This document shows, piece after piece, positions 43,276 to 55,111 of a DNA stretch of 64,000 nucleotides. Positions within the stretch are counted from its first letter, which is position 1. Each line of letters begins with the position of its first letter. The position numbers and the translations under genes were made by a program. The notes beneath the pieces were generated by a model. The model was given only the letters and a program-made list of their open reading frames with translations. It had not been told where the DNA came from and searched no databases. Source of the DNA: Aurifilum marmelostoma (Eukaryota > Ascomycota > Sordariomycetes > Diaporthales > Cryphonectriaceae); contig JAMXSV010000010.1 of assembly GCA_027559495.1 (NCBI GenBank), positions 1,798,001 through 1,862,000 of the forward strand, given 5' to 3'.

Positions 43276-45615
43276 GGTTGCGCGCCTGAACTAGGGAAAG
43301 AATCTGTCTGTGCCTTGGTCCTGGCCCTTCGACTAGACCGCGGCGATACCGGTCTCTTAAGATGCAAGAAACTCGAGAGCAACTTCGCAGTCGCGTGAAG
43401 AACAAAGGCTCAGATGAATAATACAACAAGCCCCTGGACAAGGACCGCAGAAGACTGGAGCGTATGATTACAGGATGGCAGAGCCCACACACCAGCCATG
43501 TCTTTCATCAGTATTGACGATTATCTCCATTTTGAACGGCAGCCCCCACTCGCGTGAAGTCCACCAAGGGCGAGAAGCAGTGACCCGCGATGTGAATGGA
43601 ATCGAGATTGCGTTTCTACACGGACCGTCTGAACTGTCTGCTGAATCATCTGCTGCACTGATCTACTCAGATCGTGAGCGTTCTGCGTGTAAAGTTCAAG
43701 GTTGGCCTAGCAACACTGTCTCGCATCTCCCATTGTCGTCAGTCTTACACCACAAGGTGTCACGCTTGAGTAGTTTGATAGTCCTTCTGGGCGAACATGC
43801 CATCTTGCCCGGCTTCACTCCTACCCTGTAATGATCAACCCACCTACCTGACCTTTACCATCGTGCGAGTGGTCCTTTCTTCCCCATCCTTCTGTAGTGC
43901 TTTTCTATCCGTCTCCGGCAATCTTGGCACCCAACACACTCAGAAGCCTCAAATTGGCCCGCCAATTTCTAATTTGGCTATGCCTCCTTCCACTTCTAGC
44001 TAAAGCCCCGAACCTGCCCCGCCTTGGCCAAAGTTCCTATTTGTCACACAACATCGTAAACTGGCGGCGCTTTGTTTTTTTGTTTTTTTCTTTTTCTTTT
44101 CAAACCTTCAATTGATTAAATGTTACCGAATGTCAAGCTATCTAGCTGTACAAGCATGAGCACATGATCTACAAAAAATCACGTCAAGATTGGCCAGCGC
44201 CGCTTTGACTAGACATTGACCGCCATTTTGGTGAAGCCCCATCCCCAAGTTCCAGCCCAGCAAGGTTTATTATTGCGTTCTCAGTTTATGAGTCCTTGAT
44301 CGTTAATAGTCCGGCGTGTCCGATGTCTTTGGTGTCACCTGCGTTACTAGCGTCTTTCGCACTTGCGCCTTGCTCCACATTTATCGTACGACCAGGTCAA
44401 TAATCCGGCGGATTCGGCGTCTTTTATATTATCTGCGTCATTAGCGTCTTTCGCACTCGCGCCTTGCTCCACATTTATCGTACGACCAGGTCAATAATCC
44501 GGCGGATTCGGCGTCTTTGGTATCATCTGCGTTACTAGCGTCTTTCGCACTTGGCAATCTGGATAGCGCTGCTGCCTCCCCCGCCCAGGTATTTGGCTCC
44601 CGCAGCAGGGATTCATTGGGCTAGTCGAAACCCTCAAGGAGTGATAATCTGGACCTACCAATATGGAGAAACATTCCGGGTACGCCAAGGGTTGAATATG
44701 CAGCAAGACCGCGCGATGCAGCAGGCGCGTAACCAGAAGCAGACACAAGCACCATGTCCGTTTGGGCTCCTGAAGAGTGGATCACGCCTATGACAGATGA
44801 AAAACTGAACAGAGATAATAGGTACATCAGTGGACTCATGTAATACAGCTGAGAGTAGTCGTCATGAGCAAGCGTGTCACGCATCCAGATTTCTGCTTAG
44901 CTAATTCACAATATAGCATGACCATCACTAAGCTAGATGTCCAGAGACCAAATCTATGGTAGTATCCTCGAGGCGATGTAGTGTTCATCATGCATGTACT
45001 ATCATATGCCTCGGCACTTGGGTTTCACGGGAAGGAGAGCTGCAATATAAATCGGCCGCAGCGCATACTGTGTGCAGTAAGGCCCACCCCACAGAATGAT
45101 GAGTGGAGAAGACTACGCATAAGGTCTGTGAGGCAGGACGGGGTAACTAGTGAAAAGAACGGGAAGATCAGTGCCGGGGTAAATCTGGAGGTAGGGGGAA
45201 AATCTTAGTGGCTTGACGCACATTCCATTGCCCGCTGTTCCGTCATCACCAAACTGCCAAATTGACCATGTACCTCGGTGCAAACCTCGAAGTCCTACTA
45301 CACACATGGTTGCGCAGGTGTAGACTAGGCACAGCAGCCCTCGGACGTTATCCGGTACTTGAGCACACAGAACCATCACCCACTCAATTCATCCGATGAT
45401 CTGCATTTCGGCGAGAGGGGCCACAGGGCCTAAGCGCACTATTCAGGAGGTGCGATAGCTAATAGTCGTCAGTCACCCTACCTTCTCTGGGCGGACTGTA
45501 TATTATTCTAATAATATGGATCTTATGCCTCAAGCACCCGTTTAATGGAGTGAAACAGTTGCAAAGATCTAAGAAAATAATAACGAAGGAGAGCATTCGG
45601 TCGAGAATACAAGTC
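43276..45615. other. Long region without a supported gene
   Basis: About 2.3 kb apart from a 94-base tandem repeat. ORFs at 43475-43831 and 44551-44793 lack features and overlap others. It includes T-rich tracts near 44070-44100. Confidence 0.4.
44305..44553. repeat. 94-base tandem repeat, about 2.6 copies
   Basis: The block CCGGCG...GCGTCTT...GCGTCTTTCGCACTTGCG then CCTTGCTCCACATTTATCGT recurs at 44311, 44405 and 44499 (period 94). Copies differ mainly by C/T changes. The third is truncated after TTTCGCACTTG. Confidence 0.85.
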
Positions 45616-46578
45616 ATGGCCCATACAAAGTCCCAGAAGGAGAGTCATGCTGTTGTAGCATCGTGAGTATCTTCAACTTATGTCCTAATTCTGTATCTGA
45701 CCCTGGAGTATAGGCTCAACGAAAATTGCTATCACTTGAGACAATGGAGCGACAGCGAGTACCCGGGTAGGTCTACATGCTCTACCAGAAGCATGGTCAA
45801 GGCTGACGAGTTCTCTACATATGTCTGAAGGCAATTTACTACTATTATCCGATCGCTCCTGCCCCCCCGATCGAAACGGCACGCCACATATCCAGCAGCA
45901 CAGTGTCCCACCCCCACAGAGCTCTTTGCTCCCGTCGCCAATGGGCCTTGGGCCCCCTTCAGCGACGTGCCTACTCCCGAAGCACTCGTATCCGCGTCCT
46001 GGATACGCTGCATCATCGAAACGGCGCCATGATTTTGATGGAGAAGATCTGCCACACAAGAAACTGCGGGTTGCTACCATGCCTCCGGGCCTAAGCCCTC
46101 AGCCAGCTGCAGTCAGCCGGGGTGACAAAGCTCGTCTGGCATCTGCCCCCCCGGATCTGCCACTGTCTTCTGGAAGCATATATCCCCTCTCCCTCTATAT
46201 CGATGCCCAAGGCAGAGCTCATACCTGCAAGATTTCCTCACGATGGGTCTCTAAGAATGACGGCAATTTCCGTGCACTAATTCCTGTTTCTGCCGAGTAC
46301 ATAACGCCCGTCGCGAAAGCGCTTTTCGGAGTTACCATTCGGGATAATGGCTCATGGCGTACTCTTGGAAAAGGCACACGCTTAATAGAACCTCTCACAT
46401 TGGGGGGGGGGAGGGGGAGGATCTTAAGGCAGGTGGCGCAATCCGTATCTTTGGGGAGAGTCTAGGAAAACGACTTGTTCAGTCTATCCGGAAAAAGACA
46501 GCACAGAGAGGTATGAGCTGCTTGATGAGGATTGACCCCGCAGTACAAGAGGCAGCTTCTATATCAATAGATCTCTAG
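45616..46578 (+). pseudogene. Unrecognised protein, frame shifted at a G10 run
   Basis: Exons 45616-45662, 45714-45766 and 45831 onwards join in phase (introns 51 and 64 nt). They start MAHTKSQKESHAVVASLNEN and lead to a Pro/Ser-rich region with a basic KRRHDFDGEDLPHKKLR segment and a conserved-looking block (YPLSLYIDAQGRAHTCKISS, GVTIRDNGSWRTLGKGTRLI). At a run of ten G (46402-46411) the frame runs out at 46465. The +1 frame continues with better coding character (EDLKAGGAIRIFGESLGKRL) to 46578. One base of length change in the G tract, real or a sequencing error, therefore separates a 225- and a 263-residue product. The function is unknown. Confidence 0.5.
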
Positions 46579-48506
46579 AACTCATGACGAATCATTCTTA
46601 GTTCACCTTTGCTCAAGAGTCGTGAGCCGATTCAGGTTTGTAAACTGAGGACTATGTCCGTCAGAGAAATTGCCTTGTGCCGACTCTTCCTCACCTTACT
46701 AGAGTCATACATCTGTCCGGTGCCCTGCTCCGTCAGCAGCCTGCAAAACGACACACAGCGTACCCTCTCGGCTTTCATGCCTGCCTCTATTATCTAGGAG
46801 AAAAAGTGTGACAGAGCCAATGTGACACTAGCCCTTGACTTGTGCGTTGCCAGGTGTCTGTCCTCCGCCTGAGTGATCATCCGCAGCCATTTTCGGCTGG
46901 CCTTTTGTTCTTTTCCTTCTTTCTCTAGCAGCTCATCCATTCCACTACGATCAATTGATCTCCTGGTGACCTGGCTGCAACTTAAATGTTATGCGGTTGA
47001 ATATTAGTTGTTTATATAAAGTTGGAAATAAAGTCCTTGCATTAATTATGTCGCTATATAGGCACCTCTAATGAGTCAGAGTTATGCTATTTCTGCTCGG
47101 AATGCACTACACCTCAGGAATCACAGAGAGTACTTGGCTAGCATAAATCAGGGCGTATCTCTGAGGCTTGTAGGGTCTTAATTTAGTGAGGGCCCACCCT
47201 CGAGATCACTGCCCAGTCAGCGCGCTGGCCTCAGAGGCATATTTTTCGAGCGATCACTGTGCGGGTGAATTTGCATCTTGCCAGTGCAACCCAAGGTTCG
47301 GCTAAAAGCTAGACGTAATGATATGCTGGGATTATAATCAGCTGCAAAGAAGGGCACGATCAGACAGCGGAACGCGCGGCTGGCAGTTCTTGCCGATCCT
47401 ATGCTCGGAGTTTAGCTCGCCTGCTTGATGTGGTTGCCAGGCATTAAAACAAGCAATGCAGTGTAGGCTGCCGCGGCATACGCTGGTTTCGGGCACTCGC
47501 GTTATGTACTATAGTACATAGGCAGGATCGCTACCATGGTGATTGAAATAAGGCGGGCGGAGGGTTGGTGCAATATTAGTCTATCTAGTATTTTGTAGAA
47601 AGGAAAACTGTAGCTGAGACACTGCAAAGGGGGTATCTACTGATGACAAGAAATCGCAAGTTTGGGTAGCTTCAAGAGACACGAGGATTCAATTCTAGAC
47701 TAATGACATTGATAGAGCTTATCTTGGAAGGAGTCCTGGGCCGGGCTCAGAGGCTCCCCGAATACCTCCTGAAGCCATGCAAACATCGTACAGCGCCAAA
47801 GCACTCATTGAGCATGACTACTTAGTACCTTCCTCAACCGCGAGTGCGTGCTTGCAGTGCCGCTCGTCACCTCTCCAGTCTTTACCAAGAACACCGCGCC
47901 ATCAAGCCCGGCTGCCCCATCATTATCCCCCGCACCTTATCGTTCTGTCCAGGGCGGTCGCCAGACTTAGGATACTTCTCTTATTAGTCAAGGTTGGAGG
48001 CGCACTGGCGTTTAGAGGCTCATCCCAAGAAACTGGACAGTACATTTCAGTAGGCGAAGTGAGATTTAGAATCTGGGCAATCAAAAGCCGCTTTCGGTCC
48101 ACATAATCACAGGGGCTCCCTGGGCCGTGGGCGACCCTGGTACGCGAACTACTGCTATGCTGCTAGAAGCGCTCACCTAAACTCGATTACAAAGGGTTGC
48201 TTGTGTACGTATGGAAGTGAAAGTCTATCATATAATGCTATATCGCCCAAGAATTTCCCAGATCTGGTGCAAGGCCACAGCCAATCACAAACTGCTGAAC
48301 TTGACAAATTATCGTTGAAACCCCAATACCGAACAACCGTCCCGAGATACCTCGCAACCATAGCCAGAAGCATCTTTCGCTTAGACTCTCCAAATGTCTC
48401 TCTCGAGGTTGGCAAAGCATCCCCCCTTTAAGCAGCATAGGAGAGCGAGTTTTGTGGAGGCATTCAGCCACCCTGGCTTGGTCCAACTGAGGGCGAATCA
48501 GAGGTA
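46579..48506. other. Region without a supported gene
   Basis: Nearly 2 kb with only short overlapping ORFs (for example 47777-48106 and 48173-48486 on both strands). No repeat or RNA gene was recognised. Confidence 0.4.
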
Positions 48507-50273
48507 ATGGTCAGAATGCAAAAGTTCCTACAAGACGGCAGCAAAGACCTCGGGTTTGCTATTCAACAAAGCGAGAACTGCATTCTGAAAGAAGTTGCGA
48601 AGTATAATGACCTCGGACAGGAGATTGCAGCAAGCTGGCCCGACGTCAATGGCAAAAGGAAGGCATGTCATTGTGATCAAAAGCAGATCCAAGAGCTGTG
48701 CAATTCTTTTCAGGCTTTCCTATCCGAATTTGAGGTTGCGCTTTTCCTTTTACGATACTCTCAATCGTCGGAGGACCTCAGGATAAACTACGAACGCTGG
48801 TCAAAGATTATGCAATTGTCAGAGAAGGTGATTCAAATATTCTCCATTCTGACTACTGACTCTTCGCTGGCAAGTATCGTGAAACTGAAATGCTTTCTTG
48901 AGGATTGCATTTTGAAGTTCTATGAGCTTTACCAAGTAGCGCCTGAATATCACCAAGATTGGGATAGGTCTATAGGAATCACAGCATTTCTAAGGTTTGT
49001 ACTTGGTCTTTTATATTTATCTATATCTATTTGCTAATTTAATACCTAGGTTCTGTATTGCGCACGATTACGAAAGGGTTGAGAATGATCCTCAGCGCCC
49101 TAATTGGGCAGGGTTAAGCTACTCGAAGCTGAGAAAGGTCGAGGATTGTGATATTTCGAATGGCGCAATCTATTACATTATGTCACAACTCTGTCCGATG
49201 AAGGAGCCATTCGATTTGACTATGAGGTTTTTCTACCTGTCGAAAGCTGCTTTTGCTATTAAACCTTACCTGGCTCGCAAGGATGATAGTTTGGTCATCT
49301 CGAAGACCTTGCGTATCATCTATACACATCATCGCAAGTCTGCGCAATTTGCTCCAAGTTCTGTAATTGCTGCCTTTGCTCACTATTTTGTGAGGCATCA
49401 TTCAGATGCATGGGACTTCAGGAATTTTCGACGATATTGCCAAGCTTCTGTGAGTGGCTTAGCTTCAGGTATCAGGAAACTGAAGTTTGACTACTGTTGG
49501 TATGGGGCTCAAGGTAAGATCTATCAATCTATTCCTTAATTCCTCAAAGCTTCAATTACTGACTTGAAGACCTAACAGTTGCTTGCCTTACCAACAATGC
49601 ACTTTATGACATATTGAACTTTGCACTAAGAGCAGCAGAAGCAGCATTAGAGGCTCCGAAAAAGGATGATATTTGGAAAGCACAGCTTGTACCATTTATT
49701 ACAGCGATCGACATCACCCACTTCCGCTGCTCAGATCCCTGGGTCTTAAGTTTCGTATATGGGCGGTTGAGCTTTATGCGATTCTTGGATTCTTCTTTAT
49801 CCAATACTTCGCAAGAGGAGACTATGCGTTTCGGAAGTCTTATTGAGTGGAATGAGCTTGTACATTTCTTGAATATACTCTCTTTGGTATGTACAACTGG
49901 ATTATATATGGAAGTCGAGTACTAATTGTTCCTCACTAAACAGGATCTTCAAAGCCAAGATAGACTTGAGAGCAATTCAAGGCAATATATAGCTGCTGAA
50001 GATGCAATGCAGTATCAAGCTGAATCGGAACTGGTTCCTGCTAGTAGCATTTGTCTCCCAGAAGATTGGATGCTACGGGGTTTTGCTTGGACTGCACACT
50101 TTTTTCCTGAAAATTGGTTTGCGACCAATCTTGCGACGAAGGATCGCTTCAGGGAAACACAAGCTACAACAGCACATCGCATTAAGAGAATTCTTTGGTT
50201 GGCACGAAGGATTGCTGATTCCAAGAATTGGATCACTTATAATAACGAAAACAGCCTGTTTTCAGTAGTATAA
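48507..50273 (+). CDS. Unrecognised multi-exon helical protein, about 529 residues
   Basis: Exons 48507-48994, 49050-49513, 49579-49886 and 49944-50273 join in phase (introns 55, 65 and 57 nt with CTAA-type branch sites) to 530 codons. The N-terminus is helical (MVRMQKFLQDGSKDLGFAIQ, LRYSQSSEDLRINYERWSKI). The middle has many aromatic and Cys residues (SNGAIYYIMSQLCPMKEPF, FVRHHSDAWDFRNFRRYCQA). The end reads CLPEDWMLRGFAWTAHFFPE. No signature known to me is visible. The frame is clean through all exons. The sequence after 50273 is open in another frame to 50553 and might be a lost terminal exon. Confidence 0.6.
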
Positions 50274-51577
50274 GATGCTTAAAATAGATTCCTTATGCTA
50301 CAGCAGTACTCATTATACTATGCCTCCATCTTCAGCAATGTCCCAATTTAATCCTAGTAAAGGCAAGTTCTGTCTACAGATCACCAGCCAACGCCGAATC
50401 TCATGCAATAGACTTATAAGGGGAAGGCCGCTTTACGAGAATGCTCTGCGAACCTACCTCATCTTCCTATTTAGGCAGGCGATCATTTATTTGCCTGCCC
50501 AATTGCCGACTCTGTCATCCACAGCTTCTTATTACTGGAAGCATGCAGAATAGACGGTGGGGTGTCTGGCTGCTGCAGACGGGTGATAGACTAGTTACAT
50601 GGTAGGCACCCATGAGGCCGATGTTGCAGAGCCTAATCCTGCGCTATTCTCACCAAGTACAGCTACTTCCCCTCTTGGCTGGGGGCATCTTTGCTTGCTG
50701 AGCAGCATTTGATAGTTTTAGTCGAGATTCTTGTTGAATTTGACTAGGAAACGATACTGCAGGAAGGGAGAAGTTCATCGCAAGTTTCAAGGTTGAATGG
50801 TCCAGCTTTGGCTTACGCTCTTATCTCAAGCTCCACTCAGGCCTGTTGGCTACATCACTCAAACTAGCCATGCCACCTTCTGTTCCTGGCTAATGAGTTG
50901 CTCTGTAATCGCCCTTGGCTAAATTCTCAGTGCGTCACGCAGCATTACCAAGTCAACCAAAATGCCCCGCTCAAGCTAAGGTTTGTAAATTAGGTCCATC
51001 TTTTGCATTATAGCAGGAAACCAGGACTCACCAAGTCAGCTGATGCCCCATAATGGCCAGCTGAGTTGGAAGTAGAGACAAGGGGGTGAAAAGATGGCGG
51101 AGACAAGGTGAGAATGAATAGTGGAGTGGTGGCCCTGAAATCGTATGATAAATATGGAGCCAGACGCGAGTACGAATGACGCTGATGACGCGAAGGACGC
51201 AAATGTCGTAGAAGACCCCGCTTGCACCGTGTAGAGACCTGAATGTGATGACTGTAAGGGAGGGATGGCCTAGCAGTAGCGAAAAAGGATCATGCACAAG
51301 CGTACGGGAAGCTCGGAGCCTGCATTTTCTGTTGATTAGGGGTAACATATGGCAGGAAGACAAAATGACTCTGCTTTTTCCCAGATGCGGTCTTGACGGG
51401 CCTTGTAAGCAGAGGTGGACGTAGGTTCGAGAGACATTACCTCTTCTCAATGCACAGCGCTACAATCTCTGAACCAGTGGAGGAAGAAGTGGATATCACT
51501 CATCCAATCTTGCTGAAACCCAGATTGAATAGACTTGGCGACTTATCAGACTGACAAGGACCGTATCCAACAGCATT
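50274..51577. other. Spacer with a possible extra exon
   Basis: An open frame at 50275-50553 (KGKFCLQITSQRRISCNRL) could be a remnant C-terminal exon of the upstream gene. The rest holds overlapping short ORFs of no clear value. Confidence 0.35.
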
Positions 51578-52559
51578 CTATCTCTTGCAAGTTCTCTGAT
51601 GCTTTGACAGGCGTCCAGCCTCAACAATGCCCTTGCTTCTCGGTCTCAGGCGACCGAGCCAACCAGGCGGGCCACTTGTGTGAATAGTCTGAGAGTTCTT
51701 CACCTTGAGCTGTACCCGCTGGCTCCTGCGTAGCGATGTGGCTGCAATATCGTTGTCTACGTTGTAGGACTTCGCCCCGGTGGCGAGTTGAAGACGTTCG
51801 GCTTGTCGGTTCCTGGAAACAACCCGGCGAGACCCTACCCTTTCTGCTTTGGAAGATTTGCACACCCGTGACGGCTGCAAGGGTTCCTCCCCTTCAGTAT
51901 GTCCACCCTCCGATCCATCCGCTTGCTGACCAGTAAGGTTATCACGGAGAAGTGTCTCTACCGGCCATTCATGCTTCCACGACACCCCAGGAAGAACCCC
52001 CCATCTATCGTCCCAGATACCCCTCTCAATCCAGTCTCTTTTCACGTTCTCGTAGGCGATTGTATTCACATTGGGGGGGGCCCAAAGGAGTGTTTCTTTC
52101 GCGTATCGTTTGACCTTGGACCCGCCCGCGCTCCTCTGCTAGCAAGTCGCCTCGAATCCGCTCGCGCTTCTTTGATATCTGATTCATGAACTGATTAAGT
52201 GGCTGCGATGCCTTTGAATGCTGCCAAAATGGCCACACAGGCGGTGCCTTATGAGGCCACCGTCCCCAGGGTAAATCAGTCCATCGAGAATCCCAGATGC
52301 CTTAACGACTCTACTTTCGTCTCACATTCTCGTATGCTAGCTTGCTGTAGTCTGTGCCAACTGGTATATCAAGCGCTTGTTGCTCAACCGCTCTGACGAT
52401 GCGATCCTTCTCGTCATGTGCTTGAGCTTCGAACTGCTTGTTGGGTAATGACGCCAATCGGTTCATTTCGAGTTGCCAGATCTCTACGTCAGGGACATCG
52501 AGACTCGCAGCTTGCGTTGGTGAGTCGGACGAGGAGGAGTCGCTGTTGAAGTGTGTCAT
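51578..52559 (-). pseudogene. Captain-neighbour protein with two RGIWD-type repeats, broken
   Basis: From ATG 52559 (MTHFNSDSSSSDSPTQAASL) the frame reads ...YSKLAYENVRRK, TAG, SR, TAA, GIWDSRWTDLPWGRWPHKAP. After a charged linker (ISKKRERIRGDLLAEERGR) it shifts frame at about 52070, at a G8 run. It then reads NTIAYENVKRDWIERGIWDD RWGVLPGVSWKHEWP and a basic tail (SLRRSQRVQLKVKNS). The two halves are internal repeats (AYENVxRxW...GIWDxRW). Trp in the second repeat aligns with TAG in the first, so TGG to TAG. From memory, proteins of this look occur next to DUF3435 genes in other moulds, but I could not check. The function is unknown. Confidence 0.55.
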
Positions 52560-53080
52560 CGCAACTGGAGAGAAATCTGGACTTTAAGCATAGTCTAGCA
52601 GGGTAGCGTTAAGCGTCTGGATTCCGTTGCCGCGGATGTTGTCATAGGATATAGTTAGCGGTCTGTGATGCTCTAGAGAAGACCGTATCGCGTGGCAGAA
52701 TGATGAAGAGAAAGCAGGTGAGGTGAGCAGATATTCTGCCTTCTGTGGGAGCTGGAGCAAATGGTGCTAATGTCTCTGAAATGTGATTAGCATGATCCAT
52801 TATCCAAATGGTGGGAACAAGGGTTGAAAGCCAATTGTTTAACACCTTGTCGATTTTCTGCCTATACAGCATAGGGGCATAGTGTGGTCCACCACATAGC
52901 ATAAAATGCACAGTGCGCCAGGGGGCAGGACCAGAGCAAGAGAGTTAGTAGCATTATAATTTGGACAAAGCCTTTGCCAGCATATTCCCCTCGCTCCCCT
53001 AATTTGTAGAAGCGCATACTAAGCACTGATACCTCTTCACCCTCTCCCCGCTCTGTGCTTTGCTATACTTGGTTCTCATA
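52560..53080. other. Divergent spacer
   Basis: Presumed promoters of the repeat protein (minus) and the kinase (plus). A minus ORF at 52642-52911 has no features. Confidence 0.4.
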
Positions 53081-54712
53081 ATGCCTGGACTGAAGCATTC
53101 TACTGTGTTTTCGCTTGTTCCTGTGAACGAGCGCGCCCGCGAAGTTGTCAATAGTCCTGACAACAGCCACCTCGTATCGGAAATCGATAAAGACAAAGTC
53201 GCTCTCGAGATCGGTTTTCATATACGTTCGCGGTCATATAACACTCTTGCAGTGCTGGGACGCGGCCGAGATGCTGATATTCTTGTGACGGGATCTGGCA
53301 TCTCGAGGCTGCAATGCTCTTTTGAAGTCGACCCGGATACAAACGTTATTATGCTCTTCGACAGATCGCATAATCAAACGACCCAGGTCTTCGGCCAACA
53401 TACCTACCCGTTCGAGCATAGACGCCCTCGGAAAGTTCTTGTACAGCCATCTGTAAATACTCTTGTGGGTATGGGTGGCACAAGATGTAATCTCCTTATA
53501 TTTGAATTACATTGGCATCTAGTATCAACAGAGTTACAGTGGTGGAAAGATCAAACGAGGCGCGCACACGATTTTCTCAAACAACCGCAAATAACCCTTC
53601 CTATTAACGACGATACCGAGATTCGCTATTCAGCTACTGCCTTGCCTCCTCAAGCAGCAACCCAACTATACGCACTAAGATCTTGCCAATCAAGGCTAAG
53701 GTTCTTGAAGACAACTAACCTTGGAATTGGGACCTTCGCAACTGTGCATAAGGCTATTAATGTAGATACTGGGAAATTTATAGCGGTTAAGATACTCAGG
53801 TCTAAGCAAATAGCGTCTATACCACTCGCTACACTTAGACAAGAGATAGAGATCCTCTCAGACACCAGCCATGTATGTTATCGCTCCTGAATCTTAACTG
53901 CTATGCTAATCGAATCTCAGCCGCATATTGTCGATTATCTCGGATCAGAAGGTTGGGACCAGCCGTACAAGGAACGAGCGATATTCATAGGCCTTAAAGA
54001 GGGCAGCTTGCACTCTCTAATGCTAAGTAGGAACATTATATCATATAAGACCATCGCCCATCAGGTTCTTTTTCAAATGCTCCAGGCGCTCGACTACCTA
54101 ATATCGATCGAGGTTGTCCATCGGGATGTGAAACCAGAGAACATTCTCTATTCGAAAGAGCCAGGCGGCCAGTACACCTTTCAGCTCAGGGATTTCGGCC
54201 TTTCCAGCCGACTTGCCCTGGCGAAAAATTTTGTTGGCACTCATCCCTACATAGCTCCTGAATTATTTGATAAGGCTCTGTCTGGGCACCAGGATAAGGT
54301 TGATATCTGGTCTCTCTTCGTTACTATGCTATGGACGCTTGATCTCGATGGTTTCCGAGACCAAAGCGGAGACTTCAAGACTCCACACAAAGCGCAGTGT
54401 GCAGCCTTGGAGAGGGCGGAGCGAGTGGAAGTCTTGGAAGGCATGGCGCGGACTGCTCCGCAAGAGCGCTGGTCAGCCGCCATGATGCTTGTCGAGCATT
54501 TCGATGGGAAAGGGCTCAGTACCTCGAGAAAGCGGATCTCAGCGCCTCCTCAAGCAGACCACCATCGCAAGGAACCAGCTCTTACCTCCGCGCAGCGCAC
54601 TTCCCGCTTCGACAGGATCCGACAGGCTTCGCCAGCCGTGCCGAGGGCCTTGCGTTCACGCGTGGCAAAACCTCCGCCTCGCACAACAAGGAGCAACACT
54701 ACCAAGCGTTGA
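53081..54712 (+). CDS. FHA-domain serine/threonine protein kinase
   Basis: Exons 53081-53872 and 53921-54712 join in phase across a 48-nt intron to 527 residues; the start is MPGLKHSTVFSLVPVNERAR. Residues about 50-155 are FHA-like (TLAVLGRGRDADILV, GSGISRLQCSFEVD), with the usual GR and the S of SxxH but Gln in place of His. A kinase domain follows: glycine loop LGIGTFATVHKA, VAIK lysine in FIAVKIL, catalytic loop VHRDVKPEN, RDFG magnesium loop, and APELF. FHA-kinases of the Rad53/Chk2 type recognise phosphothreonine and act in checkpoints. This one is divergent and lacks SQ/TQ clustering. The C-terminus is basic (RKRISAPP, RALRSRVAKPPPRTTR). All catalytic residues and the frame are intact, although the captain next door is broken. 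Confidence 0.88.
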
Positions 54713-55111
54713 AGCAACGTCGCACGGAAAATCAAAAAAAGACTTTCCAGAGCACCTGTGAACACCTCACGGATTGTGGCTGGAGCTATATAGAGCGAAT
54801 ATAAACAACTTAGTTCGGTCCGTGATTTTCTATTAATTTTGTTTATTTTATTTCACTGATCTGTAATCTCATGCGGGACTAGGGATCTCCGTCACCCTCC
54901 TCGCCTCCCGATCCTCCAGCGCCACAATATCGTGGTCTTGCTCTCTCCGAAGACGTTCAGGATCAGTCACGAGGGGCCACAGAAAACCTTTCACTCCGCG
55001 ACGCACCCCCACCCCCCTCCGAAGATGTAAGGTCTTGCATCATGCAAAGCAGAGATATGAAGGGCTCTTGGTCTGAACCCTGGTCTGGCAAGAGTATTTT
55101 CCTCTGTATCA
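54713..55111. other. Convergent spacer
   Basis: Between the kinase stop and the captain stop. Probably 3' UTRs. No ORF is supported. Confidence 0.4.

Noticed and set aside
44305..44553. CRISPR array
   Set aside because: There are only 2.6 contiguous 94-base copies with no spacers, and the organism is a fungus.
48507..50273. NOD-like receptor (the other common Starship accessory)
   Set aside because: I see no P-loop, NACHT or NB-ARC motif and no WD/ANK/TPR repeats in the protein.
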